Below are positions 50,182 to 58,241 of a stretch of DNA of 64,000 nt, one piece after another. Position 1 is the stretch's first letter. The number at the start of each line of letters is the position of its first letter. Source of the DNA: an uncultured Pelagibacteraceae bacterium. GTDB lineage: Bacteria > Pseudomonadota > Alphaproteobacteria > Pelagibacterales > Pelagibacteraceae. The stretch lies in contig CACFYB010000001.1 of NCBI GenBank assembly GCA_902570425.1, forward strand, positions 124,001-188,000. The letters run 5' to 3'. The notes beneath the pieces were generated by a model. It worked only from the letters and a program-made list of their open reading frames with translations. It was not told the DNA's origin and searched no databases. Both the position numbers and the translations under genes were made by a program.

Positions 50182-50193
50182 AAACTGGCCCTG
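50162..50193 (-). terminator. intrinsic terminator of the NCS2 permease gene
   Basis: CAGGGCCA (50169-50176) and TGGCCCTG (50186-50193) form a perfect 8-bp stem with a 9-base loop. On the minus strand the stem is followed by a run of seven T (50168-50162). It is one of only two GC-rich hairpins at a convergent junction in this window, and it includes the last codons of the phosphoribosyltransferase gene. On the plus strand no T-run follows. Confidence 0.8.
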
Positions 50194-50207
50194 AATAGAA
50201 TAACTAA

Positions 50208-51518
50208 TTAAGCCACTGCAAAACTTACAACGCTTAATATTGCTACAACCCATATTGCTGGCGAGGTGCTTGAAAATTTACCAGTAAATATTTTGATCAA
50301 AGCATAAGATATAAAAGCTAAAGCAATACCATTACTTATACTATAAGTTAAAGGCATTGATATCATTGCAAGTATAGCTGGAGCAGACTCTGAAATATCA
50401 TTCCACTCTATATCAGTAATGTTTCTTATAAAAAGCACTGATACAAAAAGCAAAGCGGCCCCATCAATTTGTTTTGGTAAACTAGTTGCTAAAGGAGCAA
50501 AAAATATACATGCTAAAAATAATATTCCTATTACCAAGGAAGTCATTCCAGTTTTTCCTCCTGCTTTAACACCAGCTCCAGATTCTACATAACTAGTAAC
50601 AGTTGTTGTTCCCATCATGGCACCAGCAACTGTACTTACGCTGTCTGATAACATCGCTTTATTGATATCTTTAACCTTTCCATCTTTATCAACTTTACCA
50701 GCTACATTAGCAACTGAAGTCAAAGTTCCAGCTGTATCAAAAAAATCAATAAACAATAGAGTAAATATTACAGTTGACATTCCCGCTGTCATTGCCGCTG
50801 ATAGATCAAATTCAAATAGATAAGTCATCGGTGGCGGTGAGCTTGCAATACCATTGAATTTAGCTAGTCCCGTAGCCCAAGCAATAATACTAAATACTAA
50901 AATACCTATAATTATATTTCCTTTAACATTCATTTTATCTAGAACAATTATTGCTATAAATGTTGCACATCCAAGCAAAACTAACGGATCACTTAAGTTA
51001 CCAAGTTGTACTAATGTTACAGGATTATCGACAACAACCTCCATGATTTGAAGACCAATAATTGCTAGGAATAATCCTATACCTGCTCCAATTCCTAGTT
51101 TTAAACTTTTTGGAATAGAATTTATTAACCATGCTCTTATTGGTGTTAAAGATATTATTAAAAATAGAATACCCGCGACCAATACTGCCCCTAATGCTTC
51201 TTGAGGTGTATATCCCATACCGGCACAAACTCCGAAAGCAACAAATGCATTTATTCCCATTCCAGGCGCTAGTCCTATTGGCCAAGTTTTTCCGTAAAAA
51301 GCCATTATAAAACATGCAAGTGCTGTAGCTAAAATTGTTGCAGTGTAAACTGCACCAAAATCAAAGAAACCTTTTTCAGGTCCAGCAAATTCTCCTGATA
51401 AAATGAAAGGATTTAAAAACATTATATAAGCCATAGTTAAGAACGTTGTTGTTCCTGCTATTACTTCGGTTTTAAAATCTGTTTTATGTTTTTTGTAATC
51501 AAAATATTTATCTAACAT
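50208..51518 (-). CDS. NCS2-family purine permease (AzgA type)
   Basis: A 436-residue nucleobase transporter with about 12-14 membrane segments. KTEVIAGTTTFLTMAYIMFLNP at the N-terminus (here in part), then GLAPGMGINAFVAFGVC, FIDFFDTAGTLTSVAN and SYVESGAGVKAGGKTG, are the AzgA-like pattern for adenine, guanine or hypoxanthine. The start has a strong AGGAGG site 5 bp upstream. It is convergent with a purine phosphoribosyltransferase, so import and salvage lie together. No purine or xanthine riboswitch was recognised upstream. Confidence 0.9.
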   Translation of the reverse strand: MLDKYFDYKKHKTDFKTEVIAGTTTFLTMAYIMFLNPFILSGEFAGPEKGFFDFGAVYTATILATALACFIMAFYGKTWPIGLAPGMGINAFVAFGVCAGMGYTPQEALGAVLVAGILFLIISLTPIRAWLINSIPKSLKLGIGAGIGLFLAIIGLQIMEVVVDNPVTLVQLGNLSDPLVLLGCATFIAIIVLDKMNVKGNIIIGILVFSIIAWATGLAKFNGIASSPPPMTYLFEFDLSAAMTAGMSTVIFTLLFIDFFDTAGTLTSVANVAGKVDKDGKVKDINKAMLSDSVSTVAGAMMGTTTVTSYVESGAGVKAGGKTGMTSLVIGILFLACIFFAPLATSLPKQIDGAALLFVSVLFIRNITDIEWNDISESAPAILAMISMPLTYSISNGIALAFISYALIKIFTGKFSSTSPAIWVVAILSVVSFAVA

Positions 51519-51525
51519 TTTTCCT

Positions 51526-51542
51526 CCTAATAGTTATTAGGT
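51526..51542. repeat. small inverted repeat over the ribosome site of the NCS2 permease gene
   Basis: CCTAATA-GT-TATTAGG is a 7-bp inverted repeat with a 2-base centre, lying about 7-23 bp upstream of the permease ATG and overlapping the start of its AGGAGG site. It could be an operator. A hairpin is unlikely because the centre is too short. Chance is possible. Confidence 0.3.
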
Positions 51543-51583
51543 ATGTGATTCTTTAAGTAAATACTTTGATAATTGTAATTTTA

Positions 51584-51613
51584 TTCACAAAATACAACTA
51601 GTAAGTTTATATT
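51584..51613 (+). promoter_or_regulatory. putative promoter of the small lipoprotein gene
   Basis: TTCACA (51584-51589, 5/6 to consensus) and TATATT (51608-51613, 5/6) are 18 bp apart. The expected start of transcription lies about 25 bp before the GTG start of the lipoprotein gene. The rest of the 126-bp divergent gap carries only the small inverted repeat near the permease gene. Confidence 0.45.
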
Positions 51614-51644
51614 TATGCTTTAAATTTGATGGTAAAGTAAAAAT

Positions 51645-51950
51645 GTGCAAAAAATAAAATTAATATTTATTATTTGTTTTTTAAACTTTTTAATATTGGG
51701 TTGTCAAACTGTTAAAGAGAAAACAAAAGATATTGTCGAAAAAGAAAATGAAAAATTAAGTAAATATATTGGAAAGACATCAGCAGTACTTAAAATTGAT
51801 TTGGGAAATCCTGATGAAGATTACAGAAACAACAAAGGAAATTTAGAGCTTGTTTATAAAACTAAAAAATATGGCATTCCATGTGAGAGAAAGTTTGAGT
51901 TGAATTCAGACTCTGTAGTCGTTGGATTTGTTTCAAATGGATGTTTCTAG
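51645..51950 (+). CDS. small lipoprotein, unknown function
   Basis: A 101-residue protein with a GTG start and a clear lipoprotein signal peptide (IIFCFLNFLILGCQT; lipobox LILGC, Cys at about residue 20). The mature part has a charged helix (VKEKTKDIVEKENEKLSKYIG) followed by a short beta-rich region that resembles SmpA/OmlA-like repeats in outline (GNPDEDYRNNKGNLELVYKT) and two Cys (GIPCERKF and NGCF at the end). No named family was recognised. It is convergent with hsp20 and separated from it by a hairpin. Confidence 0.7.
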   Translation: MQKIKLIFIICFLNFLILGCQTVKEKTKDIVEKENEKLSKYIGKTSAVLKIDLGNPDEDYRNNKGNLELVYKTKKYGIPCERKFELNSDSVVVGFVSNGCF

Positions 51951-51953
51951 ATA

Positions 51954-51981
51954 TACTTGCGGAGCATGATCCCCGCAAGTA
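51954..51981. terminator. hairpin between the lipoprotein gene and hsp20
   Basis: TACTTGCGG (51954-51962) and CCGCAAGTA (51973-51981) make a perfect 9-bp stem with a 10-base loop in the 41-bp gap between two convergent genes. It is GC-rich against an A/T background, as expected of a shared terminator, although neither strand has a long T-run after it. Confidence 0.65.
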
Positions 51982-51991
51982 AGGCAATTTC

Positions 51992-52438
51992 TTATTTGAT
52001 CTCAATAAGCCTTTTCTTTTTGTGATCAGGTAAAATTCTTTCACAATCAATTGTTAAAAGACCATCTTTCAACTCTGCACCATTAACCTTTACATCATCT
52101 GCAATAGTAAACGATCTAGCAAATTGTCTTTGTGAAATACCTTTATGTAAAATTTTACCATCTTCACTCTTTTCCTCTGATTTATTAACTTGTTTAGTTC
52201 TTACAGTTAATAAATTATCCTCAAACTCAACTTCAACATCTTTTTTATTAAAACCAGCTAGAGCAACCTCTATTGAATAGTTGTCTTTTCCAGTCTTTCT
52301 AATATTGTAGGGTGGGTAATTTGACTGCATTGTCAAATTTCCATTTCCCAACATACTTTCAAATTGATCAAACATATCATCAAAACCAATTGAGAAAGGT
52401 CTTAGAGAGTTGAATATAGATAAATCCTTACTTGTCAT
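51992..52438 (-). CDS. ibpA: small heat shock protein Hsp20 (IbpA type)
   Basis: An ATP-independent holdase of 148 residues that binds unfolding proteins. It starts LRPFSIGFDDMFDQFESML, then YPPYNIRKTGKDNYSIEVALAGF, and has the alpha-crystallin core motif LTVRTKQVNK and the GISQRQFARSF block typical of IbpA/HspA proteins of Proteobacteria; a C-terminal I-x-I-like element is RLIEIK. Expression should be heat-controlled twice: by an RpoH-type promoter and by a ROSE-like hairpin over its ribosome site. Confidence 0.94.
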   Translation of the reverse strand: MTSKDLSIFNSLRPFSIGFDDMFDQFESMLGNGNLTMQSNYPPYNIRKTGKDNYSIEVALAGFNKKDVEVEFEDNLLTVRTKQVNKSEEKSEDGKILHKGISQRQFARSFTIADDVKVNGAELKDGLLTIDCERILPDHKKKRLIEIK

Positions 52439-52444
52439 ACATAT

Positions 52445-52461
52445 CCTCCTTTTAAAGCAAG
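52445..52461 (-). promoter_or_regulatory. ROSE-like RNA thermometer hairpin over the hsp20 ribosome site
   Basis: On the minus strand CTTGCTT pairs with AAGGAGG: C-G, U-G, U-A, G-G mismatch, C-G, U-A, U-A, with the loop UAA. The strand opposite the Shine-Dalgarno AGGAGG contains UUGCU, the hallmark U(U/C)GCU of ROSE elements, including the characteristic G-G opposition. The ATG follows 6 bases after the hairpin. Family knowledge (ROSE elements before small heat shock genes in Proteobacteria) supports the call; no folding was computed. Confidence 0.7.
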
Positions 52462-52470
52462 TTATTTTAT

Positions 52471-52493
52471 ATAAGCCCCAATAGGCGACTTAT
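52471..52493 (-). promoter_or_regulatory. 5' hairpin of the hsp20 leader
   Basis: ATAAGTCGCC and GGGGCTTAT form a 9-bp stem with one bulged G and the loop TATT. It lies right after the predicted transcription start and before the thermometer hairpin. ROSE leaders normally contain one or more such constant hairpins 5' of the temperature-sensing one. Confidence 0.6.
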
Positions 52494-52500
52494 AAACTTT

Positions 52501-52528
52501 ATGTAGTAATTAAATTTTAATTTTCAAG
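52501..52528 (-). promoter_or_regulatory. RpoH (sigma32)-type promoter of hsp20
   Basis: On the minus strand CTTGAAA (52528-52522) is a perfect heat-shock -35 element, followed after 15 bp by CTACATAAA (from 52506), which resembles the CCCCATNT -10 element (the CAT core is kept). The spacing is in the accepted range. Transcription would start near 52493, exactly where the leader hairpin begins. The element lies in the gap behind the oligopeptidase gene. Confidence 0.7.
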
Positions 52529-52538
52529 TCTTGTATGC

Positions 52539-54614
52539 TTATATTTTTTTAGAGATTTTCAAAATAAATGCGTAATCGAGAGCAATTTCTTCTATTGCCC
52601 CATCTCTACCAGATTTTCCACCATGACCCGCATTCATTTCCGTTTTCAATAAAAGAAGATTATTATCAGTTTTATAATCCCGGAGTTTTGCAGTAAATTT
52701 TGCAGGTTCGTCAAACAAGACTCTGTTATCACTTAAGCTCGTGGTAATTAACATATGTGGGTAGTCCATTTTTTTTATATTGTTGTATGGTGCGTAAGAA
52801 AAAATATAATCAAAATGTTTTTTATTCTCTTTTGCGTTGCCAAATTCATCAAATTCGCCAATCGTCAATGGAAGTGAGTGATCTAAATTTGTAGTCAAAG
52901 AGTCTACGAAAGGCACTGCCATCACAATACCAAGGAATAATTCTGGCGCTTCATTAATAACCGCACCCATTAGTAATCCTCCCGCAGAACCTCCCATGCC
53001 AATTATTTTTTGTTTAGATGTAAATTGATTTTTAATTAAAAAATTTGCCACGGCAATATAATCTTTAAAAGTGTTTTTTTTATTTAATAACTTTCCTTCT
53101 TTCCACCATCTCATTCCTCTTTCCATCCCACCCCTTATGTGTGCTGTTACCCAAATAATATCTCTATTAATCAAACTAAGTCTAGTTGAGGAAAAATCTG
53201 GAGACATAGAACTTCCATAAGATCCATAACCATAAAGAAGCAAATTTGCAGATCCATCGAGTTTAGTATTTTTATGCCTGGTTATTGTAATTGGAATAGA
53301 TTTCCCATCATGTGAATTACATTGCAATCTATCAACTATATAATCTTCAGGATTATGACCTGATGGAATTTCTTGGTTTTTAACTAATTTTTTTTCTTTA
53401 GTTTTTAAATTATATAAATAAATTTTGCCTGGAGTTTTCGGTGATGAGTAAGATAAATATACAAAATCTGTATTTCTATCTCTTTGTTTCAATGATATTC
53501 CTGGTACTATTACTTTTTCATCTGAGAATATTAACTCTTGCTCTAAATTGGTTTTTTTATTTCTCACGAATAATTTATCTAAAGCATTTGATTTTTCTCC
53601 TCTAATAATCCAGTTTTCTAAAAATATTAATCCTCCAATTAGAACTCCATCTTTAGCTGCAATATAAGGTTCCCAATTTTGTTTGTCTAAATTAGAACAT
53701 CTGTCAATTTTGAAATCTTCAGCATCCTCATTTGTATGACAATAGAAATAATTTTGCCATGATGAAACAGAGTAAATTACTCCTTTTTTTCTTTTTTTGA
53801 TTAGTTTTGGTTTTGGTTTGTTCTCATTTACTGCAAAATAATATTGTTCAGACGTATTATGATCAGATGTTGTAATAAAAAAATATTTCTCGTCTGCACT
53901 TAATCCTATTCCAACTGTAAATGCTTCGCTTTTTTCCTCAAAAATTAATTCATCATTTTTACAAGAAGTTCCAATTTTGTGTCTATAAATTTTTCTAGGT
54001 CTATGAAATTCATCAAGTTGAGAGTAGAATATATATTTATCATCTAAACTAAAAGTTACACCTCCGTTAGTGTCTTTAATTCTTTCTGAGATTAATTTTC
54101 CTGATTGTATATCTCTTAAATAAATAGTGTAGTATTCAGAACCTTTTAAGTCTAAAGAGTATCCTAAATATCTATCGTTATAACTTATTTCCAAATCTCC
54201 AACACCAAAATATTCTGTTTTTAACTTTGCTTTTTCTTTATCCCCATTCCATATCTCTTCAATTTCTTTATGACCAATCTTTTTTCTTAATTTAATTGAG
54301 TAATTTCCTTCAGTTGTTGTTTTAGTCCAATACTCGTATTTTTTATCTTTAAATGGCAAAGACTCATCATCTAATTTAATTCTTCCTTTAATTTCCTGAA
54401 ATAGTTTTTTTTGGCATTCTTTCGTATCCTTCAAATTGTAATCTGTATAATCATTTTCTTCCTCAAGATATTTTTTAATTTCAGGAAGTAATTTTGAACT
54501 ATCTTTTAATACATCAAGAATATTTTCTTGGTGAATCCAACTATAATTATCTTCCCAAGTAACATTGTGACAAGTTTTTATTTCTGGTTTTTTTCTAAGT
54601 TGTGGTATTTTCAT
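52539..54614 (-). CDS. ptrB: oligopeptidase B / prolyl oligopeptidase family (S9A)
   Basis: A cytoplasmic serine peptidase of 691 residues that cuts short peptides, probably after basic residues. The N-terminal beta-propeller starts with the family lead-in HNVTWEDNYSWIHQEN; the catalytic alpha/beta hydrolase domain has AHIRGGMERGMRWW, the nucleophile in GMGGSAGGLLMGAV, Asp in SDNRVLFDEPAKF and His in NAGHGGKSGRDG. Its start codon is only 13 bp from the divergent J-domain gene, so the promoters of the two must overlap coding sequence. Confidence 0.92.
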   Translation of the reverse strand: MKIPQLRKKPEIKTCHNVTWEDNYSWIHQENILDVLKDSSKLLPEIKKYLEEENDYTDYNLKDTKECQKKLFQEIKGRIKLDDESLPFKDKKYEYWTKTTTEGNYSIKLRKKIGHKEIEEIWNGDKEKAKLKTEYFGVGDLEISYNDRYLGYSLDLKGSEYYTIYLRDIQSGKLISERIKDTNGGVTFSLDDKYIFYSQLDEFHRPRKIYRHKIGTSCKNDELIFEEKSEAFTVGIGLSADEKYFFITTSDHNTSEQYYFAVNENKPKPKLIKKRKKGVIYSVSSWQNYFYCHTNEDAEDFKIDRCSNLDKQNWEPYIAAKDGVLIGGLIFLENWIIRGEKSNALDKLFVRNKKTNLEQELIFSDEKVIVPGISLKQRDRNTDFVYLSYSSPKTPGKIYLYNLKTKEKKLVKNQEIPSGHNPEDYIVDRLQCNSHDGKSIPITITRHKNTKLDGSANLLLYGYGSYGSSMSPDFSSTRLSLINRDIIWVTAHIRGGMERGMRWWKEGKLLNKKNTFKDYIAVANFLIKNQFTSKQKIIGMGGSAGGLLMGAVINEAPELFLGIVMAVPFVDSLTTNLDHSLPLTIGEFDEFGNAKENKKHFDYIFSYAPYNNIKKMDYPHMLITTSLSDNRVLFDEPAKFTAKLRDYKTDNNLLLLKTEMNAGHGGKSGRDGAIEEIALDYAFILKISKKI

Positions 54615-54627
54615 AAAATAAAATTAT

Positions 54628-55131
54628 ATGAATATAATTATCTATACTTTAGTAATATTAACAATTTTTTATTTCTTATTAAGGATTGTTAGTAATATTT
54701 CATCAAAAAAGATATCAAAAAGTCTAAGAATTTTGATTATCGTTTCTCTATTTGCTTTAGCAATCTTATTTGCTGTTGGTGGGAAATTTTTGTTAACTTT
54801 GCCTCTTACTTTAGCAAGTCTTGCATTAATAAAACTAAAAGGGCTGTCAATTTTTCAATTGATATCTCTTTATAGACTAATCCAAACACTAAGAGGATCT
54901 GGAAGATTTTCTTTTAATCAATCAAATGCAAATAATGCTTCATCTATTTCAGTACAAGAGGCGTATAGAATTTTAAATTTAGAACCAGATAAAAAAATTA
55001 CGAAAGATGATGTAAATAAAGCTTATATCAAAATTCAGAAAAAAATTCATCCAGATGTTTCCCCCGAGACCTCTCGTTTATCATCAATTGTTAATGAGGC
55101 GAAAGAAATAGTGTTAAAAGATATTTCTTAA
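54628..55131 (+). CDS. membrane-anchored J-domain protein
   Basis: A 167-residue protein with two hydrophobic N-terminal helices (IIIYTLVILTIFYFLLRIV and a second around residues 34-62) and a C-terminal partial J domain: SVQEAYRILNLEPDKKITKDDV, then the HPD tripeptide in KKIHPDVSP. The layout is like TIM14/Pam18-type or short alphaproteobacterial DnaJ-like membrane proteins, which recruit an Hsp70 to the membrane. The DnaK partner is not in the window. The stop shares TTAA with the convergent glycosyltransferase gene. Confidence 0.82.
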   Translation: MNIIIYTLVILTIFYFLLRIVSNISSKKISKSLRILIIVSLFALAILFAVGGKFLLTLPLTLASLALIKLKGLSIFQLISLYRLIQTLRGSGRFSFNQSNANNASSISVQEAYRILNLEPDKKITKDDVNKAYIKIQKKIHPDVSPETSRLSSIVNEAKEIVLKDIS

Positions 55132-56090
55132 TTTATTATTTCCATAAATTTTTCAAATATTTTTTTAGAATTTATTTTATCTTTTCCATTTGTATTGTGT
55201 GTAACTATTTTCACATCATCAGGTATTATTGGATACATTTTTGAACTATAATTCCCATAGGTTAGTGGAGTATCGGCCATTAAAGTAATTGTTTTAATGC
55301 CTAAAGCAGCAGACAAATGACTAAAACTTGAGTCATTACATATAGAGACATTGCAATTTTTAATTATAGGTAAAATTTCTTTAATAGAAAGACTATCTAA
55401 CGGCTGACATATTTTTTTATAATTTGAATCCATAATTTGATTTAATATAATTTGTTCATCTTTATTTTTTCCAGTCGCGAGAAAAAAATTGCAATTTTTT
55501 ATTTCTATTATTTTCTTAATTACACTTAAAAAAGTATCGGCTGGTATTCTTTTAGTTGGTCCTGATCCACCAATCCCAAGTAATATATTCATCTTATTTT
55601 TATCTATTTTAAAATTTTTGACTGCATTTTGAATTAAATTCTCATTCAGTTCAATTTTAGGATCATCATTTACATTTATTCCTAAATTATCATTAATAAA
55701 TTTTTTTGGAGTATTAGTAATATGTTGATATTTTTTTTCGAAAAGAGGGTATTGATAAATTTCTTTAATATTAGATAATTTTGCGATCAAATGATATCTT
55801 AGTGAAGAATTAAATATAAAAATTTTATTAAAATTATATTTTTTAAGATCTTTAATTAAGTTTAATCCTCCAAATAAACCACTATGTCTACTTTGAGTTT
55901 TTTTTGTTCTATCTAAAATAATTATTTCATCTATATAACTTGCTCCAAATAAGTATTGATCAGCTTTTGAGTTTTCTTTGACCAATATACTCACAGGTGA
56001 ATTAAATTTTTCTGAGATTGCTTTTATATAGGGTAAAAATATTATGGTATCTCCAATACCCATTCTGCTCTGTAAAGCTAATATTTTCAT
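55128..56090 (-). CDS. glycosyltransferase family 9 (heptosyltransferase-like)
   Basis: A 320-residue GT-B protein of the ADP-heptose:LPS heptosyltransferase family. Features are the N-terminal LALQSRMGIGDTIIFLPYIKAI (shown in part), the middle LLGIGGSGPTKRIPADTF and the C-terminal NVSICNDSSFSHLSAALGIKTITLMADT. It may add a sugar to lipopolysaccharide core or another surface glycan. It stands alone; no other LPS gene is nearby, so the acceptor cannot be inferred from context. Confidence 0.85.
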   Translation of the reverse strand: MKILALQSRMGIGDTIIFLPYIKAISEKFNSPVSILVKENSKADQYLFGASYIDEIIILDRTKKTQSRHSGLFGGLNLIKDLKKYNFNKIFIFNSSLRYHLIAKLSNIKEIYQYPLFEKKYQHITNTPKKFINDNLGINVNDDPKIELNENLIQNAVKNFKIDKNKMNILLGIGGSGPTKRIPADTFLSVIKKIIEIKNCNFFLATGKNKDEQIILNQIMDSNYKKICQPLDSLSIKEILPIIKNCNVSICNDSSFSHLSAALGIKTITLMADTPLTYGNYSSKMYPIIPDDVKIVTHNTNGKDKINSKKIFEKFMEIIN

Positions 56091-56139
56091 AAGATATTTA
56101 TAAACTTTACTAAATGTTTTTTTTAGATAAATTTTCTAT

Positions 56140-57024
56140 ATGACAAAAATAAAAGGAATATTTGCAGCTTCAATGTCAATTTTAAATCAGAATTTGAGCC
56201 TAAATATACCTGAAACTATAAAACATGCAGAAAAACTCATTACAGATGGATGTCATGGTACGGCGATATTTGGGAGCACAGGTCAGGCCCAATTAATATC
56301 AATTTCTGAAAAAATAAAACTTTTAAATAGACTTTCTGAGACGAAATATAAAGATAACCATTTGATTGGCACAGGATTAAATTCTTTAAATGAAACAATT
56401 AATTTTTTAAAAATTGCAAGCTCACTAAATTTTGAAAAATTTTTAATTATGCCGCCAGCTTATTATAAATACAATGATGAAGAAGTTATAAAATTTTACT
56501 CAAAGATAGTAGATGCAATTCCTGAGAGTAAAATTATTCTTTACAATTTTGAAAAATTATGCGGTTATAAATTTAGTTTAGAATGTATAAAAAAATTAGC
56601 AAAAAGATTTCCACAACAAATAATTGGAATTAAAGATAGCTCATATAATGTTTATGAAAATTTAAAATTAGAAAACTTTTCTATTTTTCCTGGATCAGAG
56701 ACAAAATTATTGAAAGGCTTGGAAATAGGTTGTTCAGGTGTAATCACTGCAACATGTAATGTGACCGCAAAATTATCAAGAAAAGTTTATGATGATTATT
56801 TTTCAAATAAACAACAATCAGTCAATAAAAAATTAATTGATGTTAGAAGTGTGTTCGATAAATATAATCTGATTTCTGCACTACATACGCTGTATTCTAA
56901 AAAAAACAAAATTTATGAAAACATTTTACCACCTTTAAGACTTTTGAATGAGATTGAAGAAAAAAATTTGATAAAATCTTTAAATGATTTAGATTTTTCA
57001 ACAAAGATAACACTAGCAGCCTGA
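56140..57024 (+). CDS. DapA-superfamily aldolase/lyase (not a typical DapA)
   Basis: A 294-residue class I aldolase of the dihydrodipicolinate synthase / N-acetylneuraminate lyase superfamily. GTAIFGSTGQAQLIS, the catalytic Tyr in IILYNFEKL and the Schiff-base Lys in IIGIKDSSYN are present. The Arg that follows YNVP in true DapA (binding the aspartate semialdehyde carboxylate) is missing here, so a sugar-acid or other 2-oxo-acid aldolase is more likely. The cyclopropane synthase gene begins one base after its stop. Substrate unknown. Confidence 0.8.
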   Translation: MTKIKGIFAASMSILNQNLSLNIPETIKHAEKLITDGCHGTAIFGSTGQAQLISISEKIKLLNRLSETKYKDNHLIGTGLNSLNETINFLKIASSLNFEKFLIMPPAYYKYNDEEVIKFYSKIVDAIPESKIILYNFEKLCGYKFSLECIKKLAKRFPQQIIGIKDSSYNVYENLKLENFSIFPGSETKLLKGLEIGCSGVITATCNVTAKLSRKVYDDYFSNKQQSVNKKLIDVRSVFDKYNLISALHTLYSKKNKIYENILPPLRLLNEIEEKNLIKSLNDLDFSTKITLAA

Positions 57025-57025
57025 T

Positions 57026-58213
57026 ATGCAATTAGCTCGATTCTTAAATAAAATAATTAAAAAAGGCGGTTTCATTTTGACCGATGCTAACGCAAAAGAT
57101 TATATAATTGGCAATCCAAATGATGAACCTTTAAAATTGAAAATTTTAAATAAAAAACTTCATTACAAATTACTACTTCATCCAGATTTATATTTTGGAG
57201 AGGCATATACTAATGGAGAAATTATAATTGAAAATGGAACTCTAACTGATTTTTTAGATTTAGCTTTAATGAATATTGGAAGAGGTGAGGTAAATTTTTT
57301 TAGTTATTTAATTAATAGATTAAGAGGATCATACAGATATTTTACTAATTTTAATTTCATTAAAAAATCTAAAATGAATGTTGCTCATCATTATGATATT
57401 TCAGATGATTTATATGATTTATTTTTAGATCCAAAGAGACAATACTCATGTGCATATTTTAAAAATGAAAATGACAATCTCGAAACAGCACAAAATAATA
57501 AAATTAAACATATAATTAAAAAATTAAATATTAAATCTAATCAAAAAGTATTGGATATAGGTTGTGGATGGGGATCATTAGCTATTGATATTGCTAAAAG
57601 TACAAAATGTGAGGTCACGGGTATTACTTTGTCTGAAAATCAATTCAACTATTGTAATAAAAAAGTAAAAGATCTTAATTTAGAGAATCAAGTTAATTTT
57701 AAATTAATAGATTACAGGGAATTAAATGAAAAATTTGATAGAATTGTAAGTGTTGGAATGTTTGAGCATGTTGGACGAAAATTTTATAAAAAATTTTTTA
57801 ATCAAGTTGAAAATCTTTTAACAGATGATGGGGTTTCTTTAATACACACTATAGGATCTGTTAACCCTCCCAGGGACCCTCATCCTTGGATTACAAAATA
57901 TATTTTTCCAGGTGGATACACGCCAAGCTTGAGTGAGGTTACAACTCCTATAGAAAGAGCTGGATTAGTTGTAACAGATATTGAGGTATTAAGATTGCAT
58001 TATTCTCATACTTTAAGACATTGGAAGGAAAATTGTATAAAAAACAAAGAGAAAATTGTTCGAATGTTTGATGAAAAATTTTTTAGAATGTGGGAATTCT
58101 ACCTTACAGGATGTGAAATGGCATTTAAGTGGGGCGATCAAGTTGTATATCAATTTCAACTTACAAAAAATTACAGATCAACACCAGTTACAAGAGACTA
58201 TATTTATCAATAA
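57026..58213 (+). CDS. cfa: cyclopropane-fatty-acyl-phospholipid synthase
   Basis: Transfers a methylene group from SAM to unsaturated acyl chains of membrane lipids. The 395-residue protein has NVAHHYDISDDLYDLFLD, the SAM motif VLDIGCGWGSLAIDIA, GITLSENQFNYC, and DYRELNEKFDRIVSVGMFEHVG (shown in part), with the C-terminal LRHWKENC and YQFQLTKN typical of the family. The C-terminal end is complete. It is placed directly behind the aldolase gene. As a SAM consumer it has some metabolic tie to metX/ahcY, but no shared regulation is seen. Confidence 0.92.
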   Translation: MQLARFLNKIIKKGGFILTDANAKDYIIGNPNDEPLKLKILNKKLHYKLLLHPDLYFGEAYTNGEIIIENGTLTDFLDLALMNIGRGEVNFFSYLINRLRGSYRYFTNFNFIKKSKMNVAHHYDISDDLYDLFLDPKRQYSCAYFKNENDNLETAQNNKIKHIIKKLNIKSNQKVLDIGCGWGSLAIDIAKSTKCEVTGITLSENQFNYCNKKVKDLNLENQVNFKLIDYRELNEKFDRIVSVGMFEHVGRKFYKKFFNQVENLLTDDGVSLIHTIGSVNPPRDPHPWITKYIFPGGYTPSLSEVTTPIERAGLVVTDIEVLRLHYSHTLRHWKENCIKNKEKIVRMFDEKFFRMWEFYLTGCEMAFKWGDQVVYQFQLTKNYRSTPVTRDYIYQ

Positions 58214-58241
58214 ATACTTGTTAGAATCCACTTTCCTTTAA

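Noticed and set aside
51519-51644. Purine or xanthine riboswitch before the NCS2 permease gene
   Set aside because: The 126-bp gap lacks the conserved loop sequences of purine aptamers; only a small inverted repeat near the ribosome site is visible.
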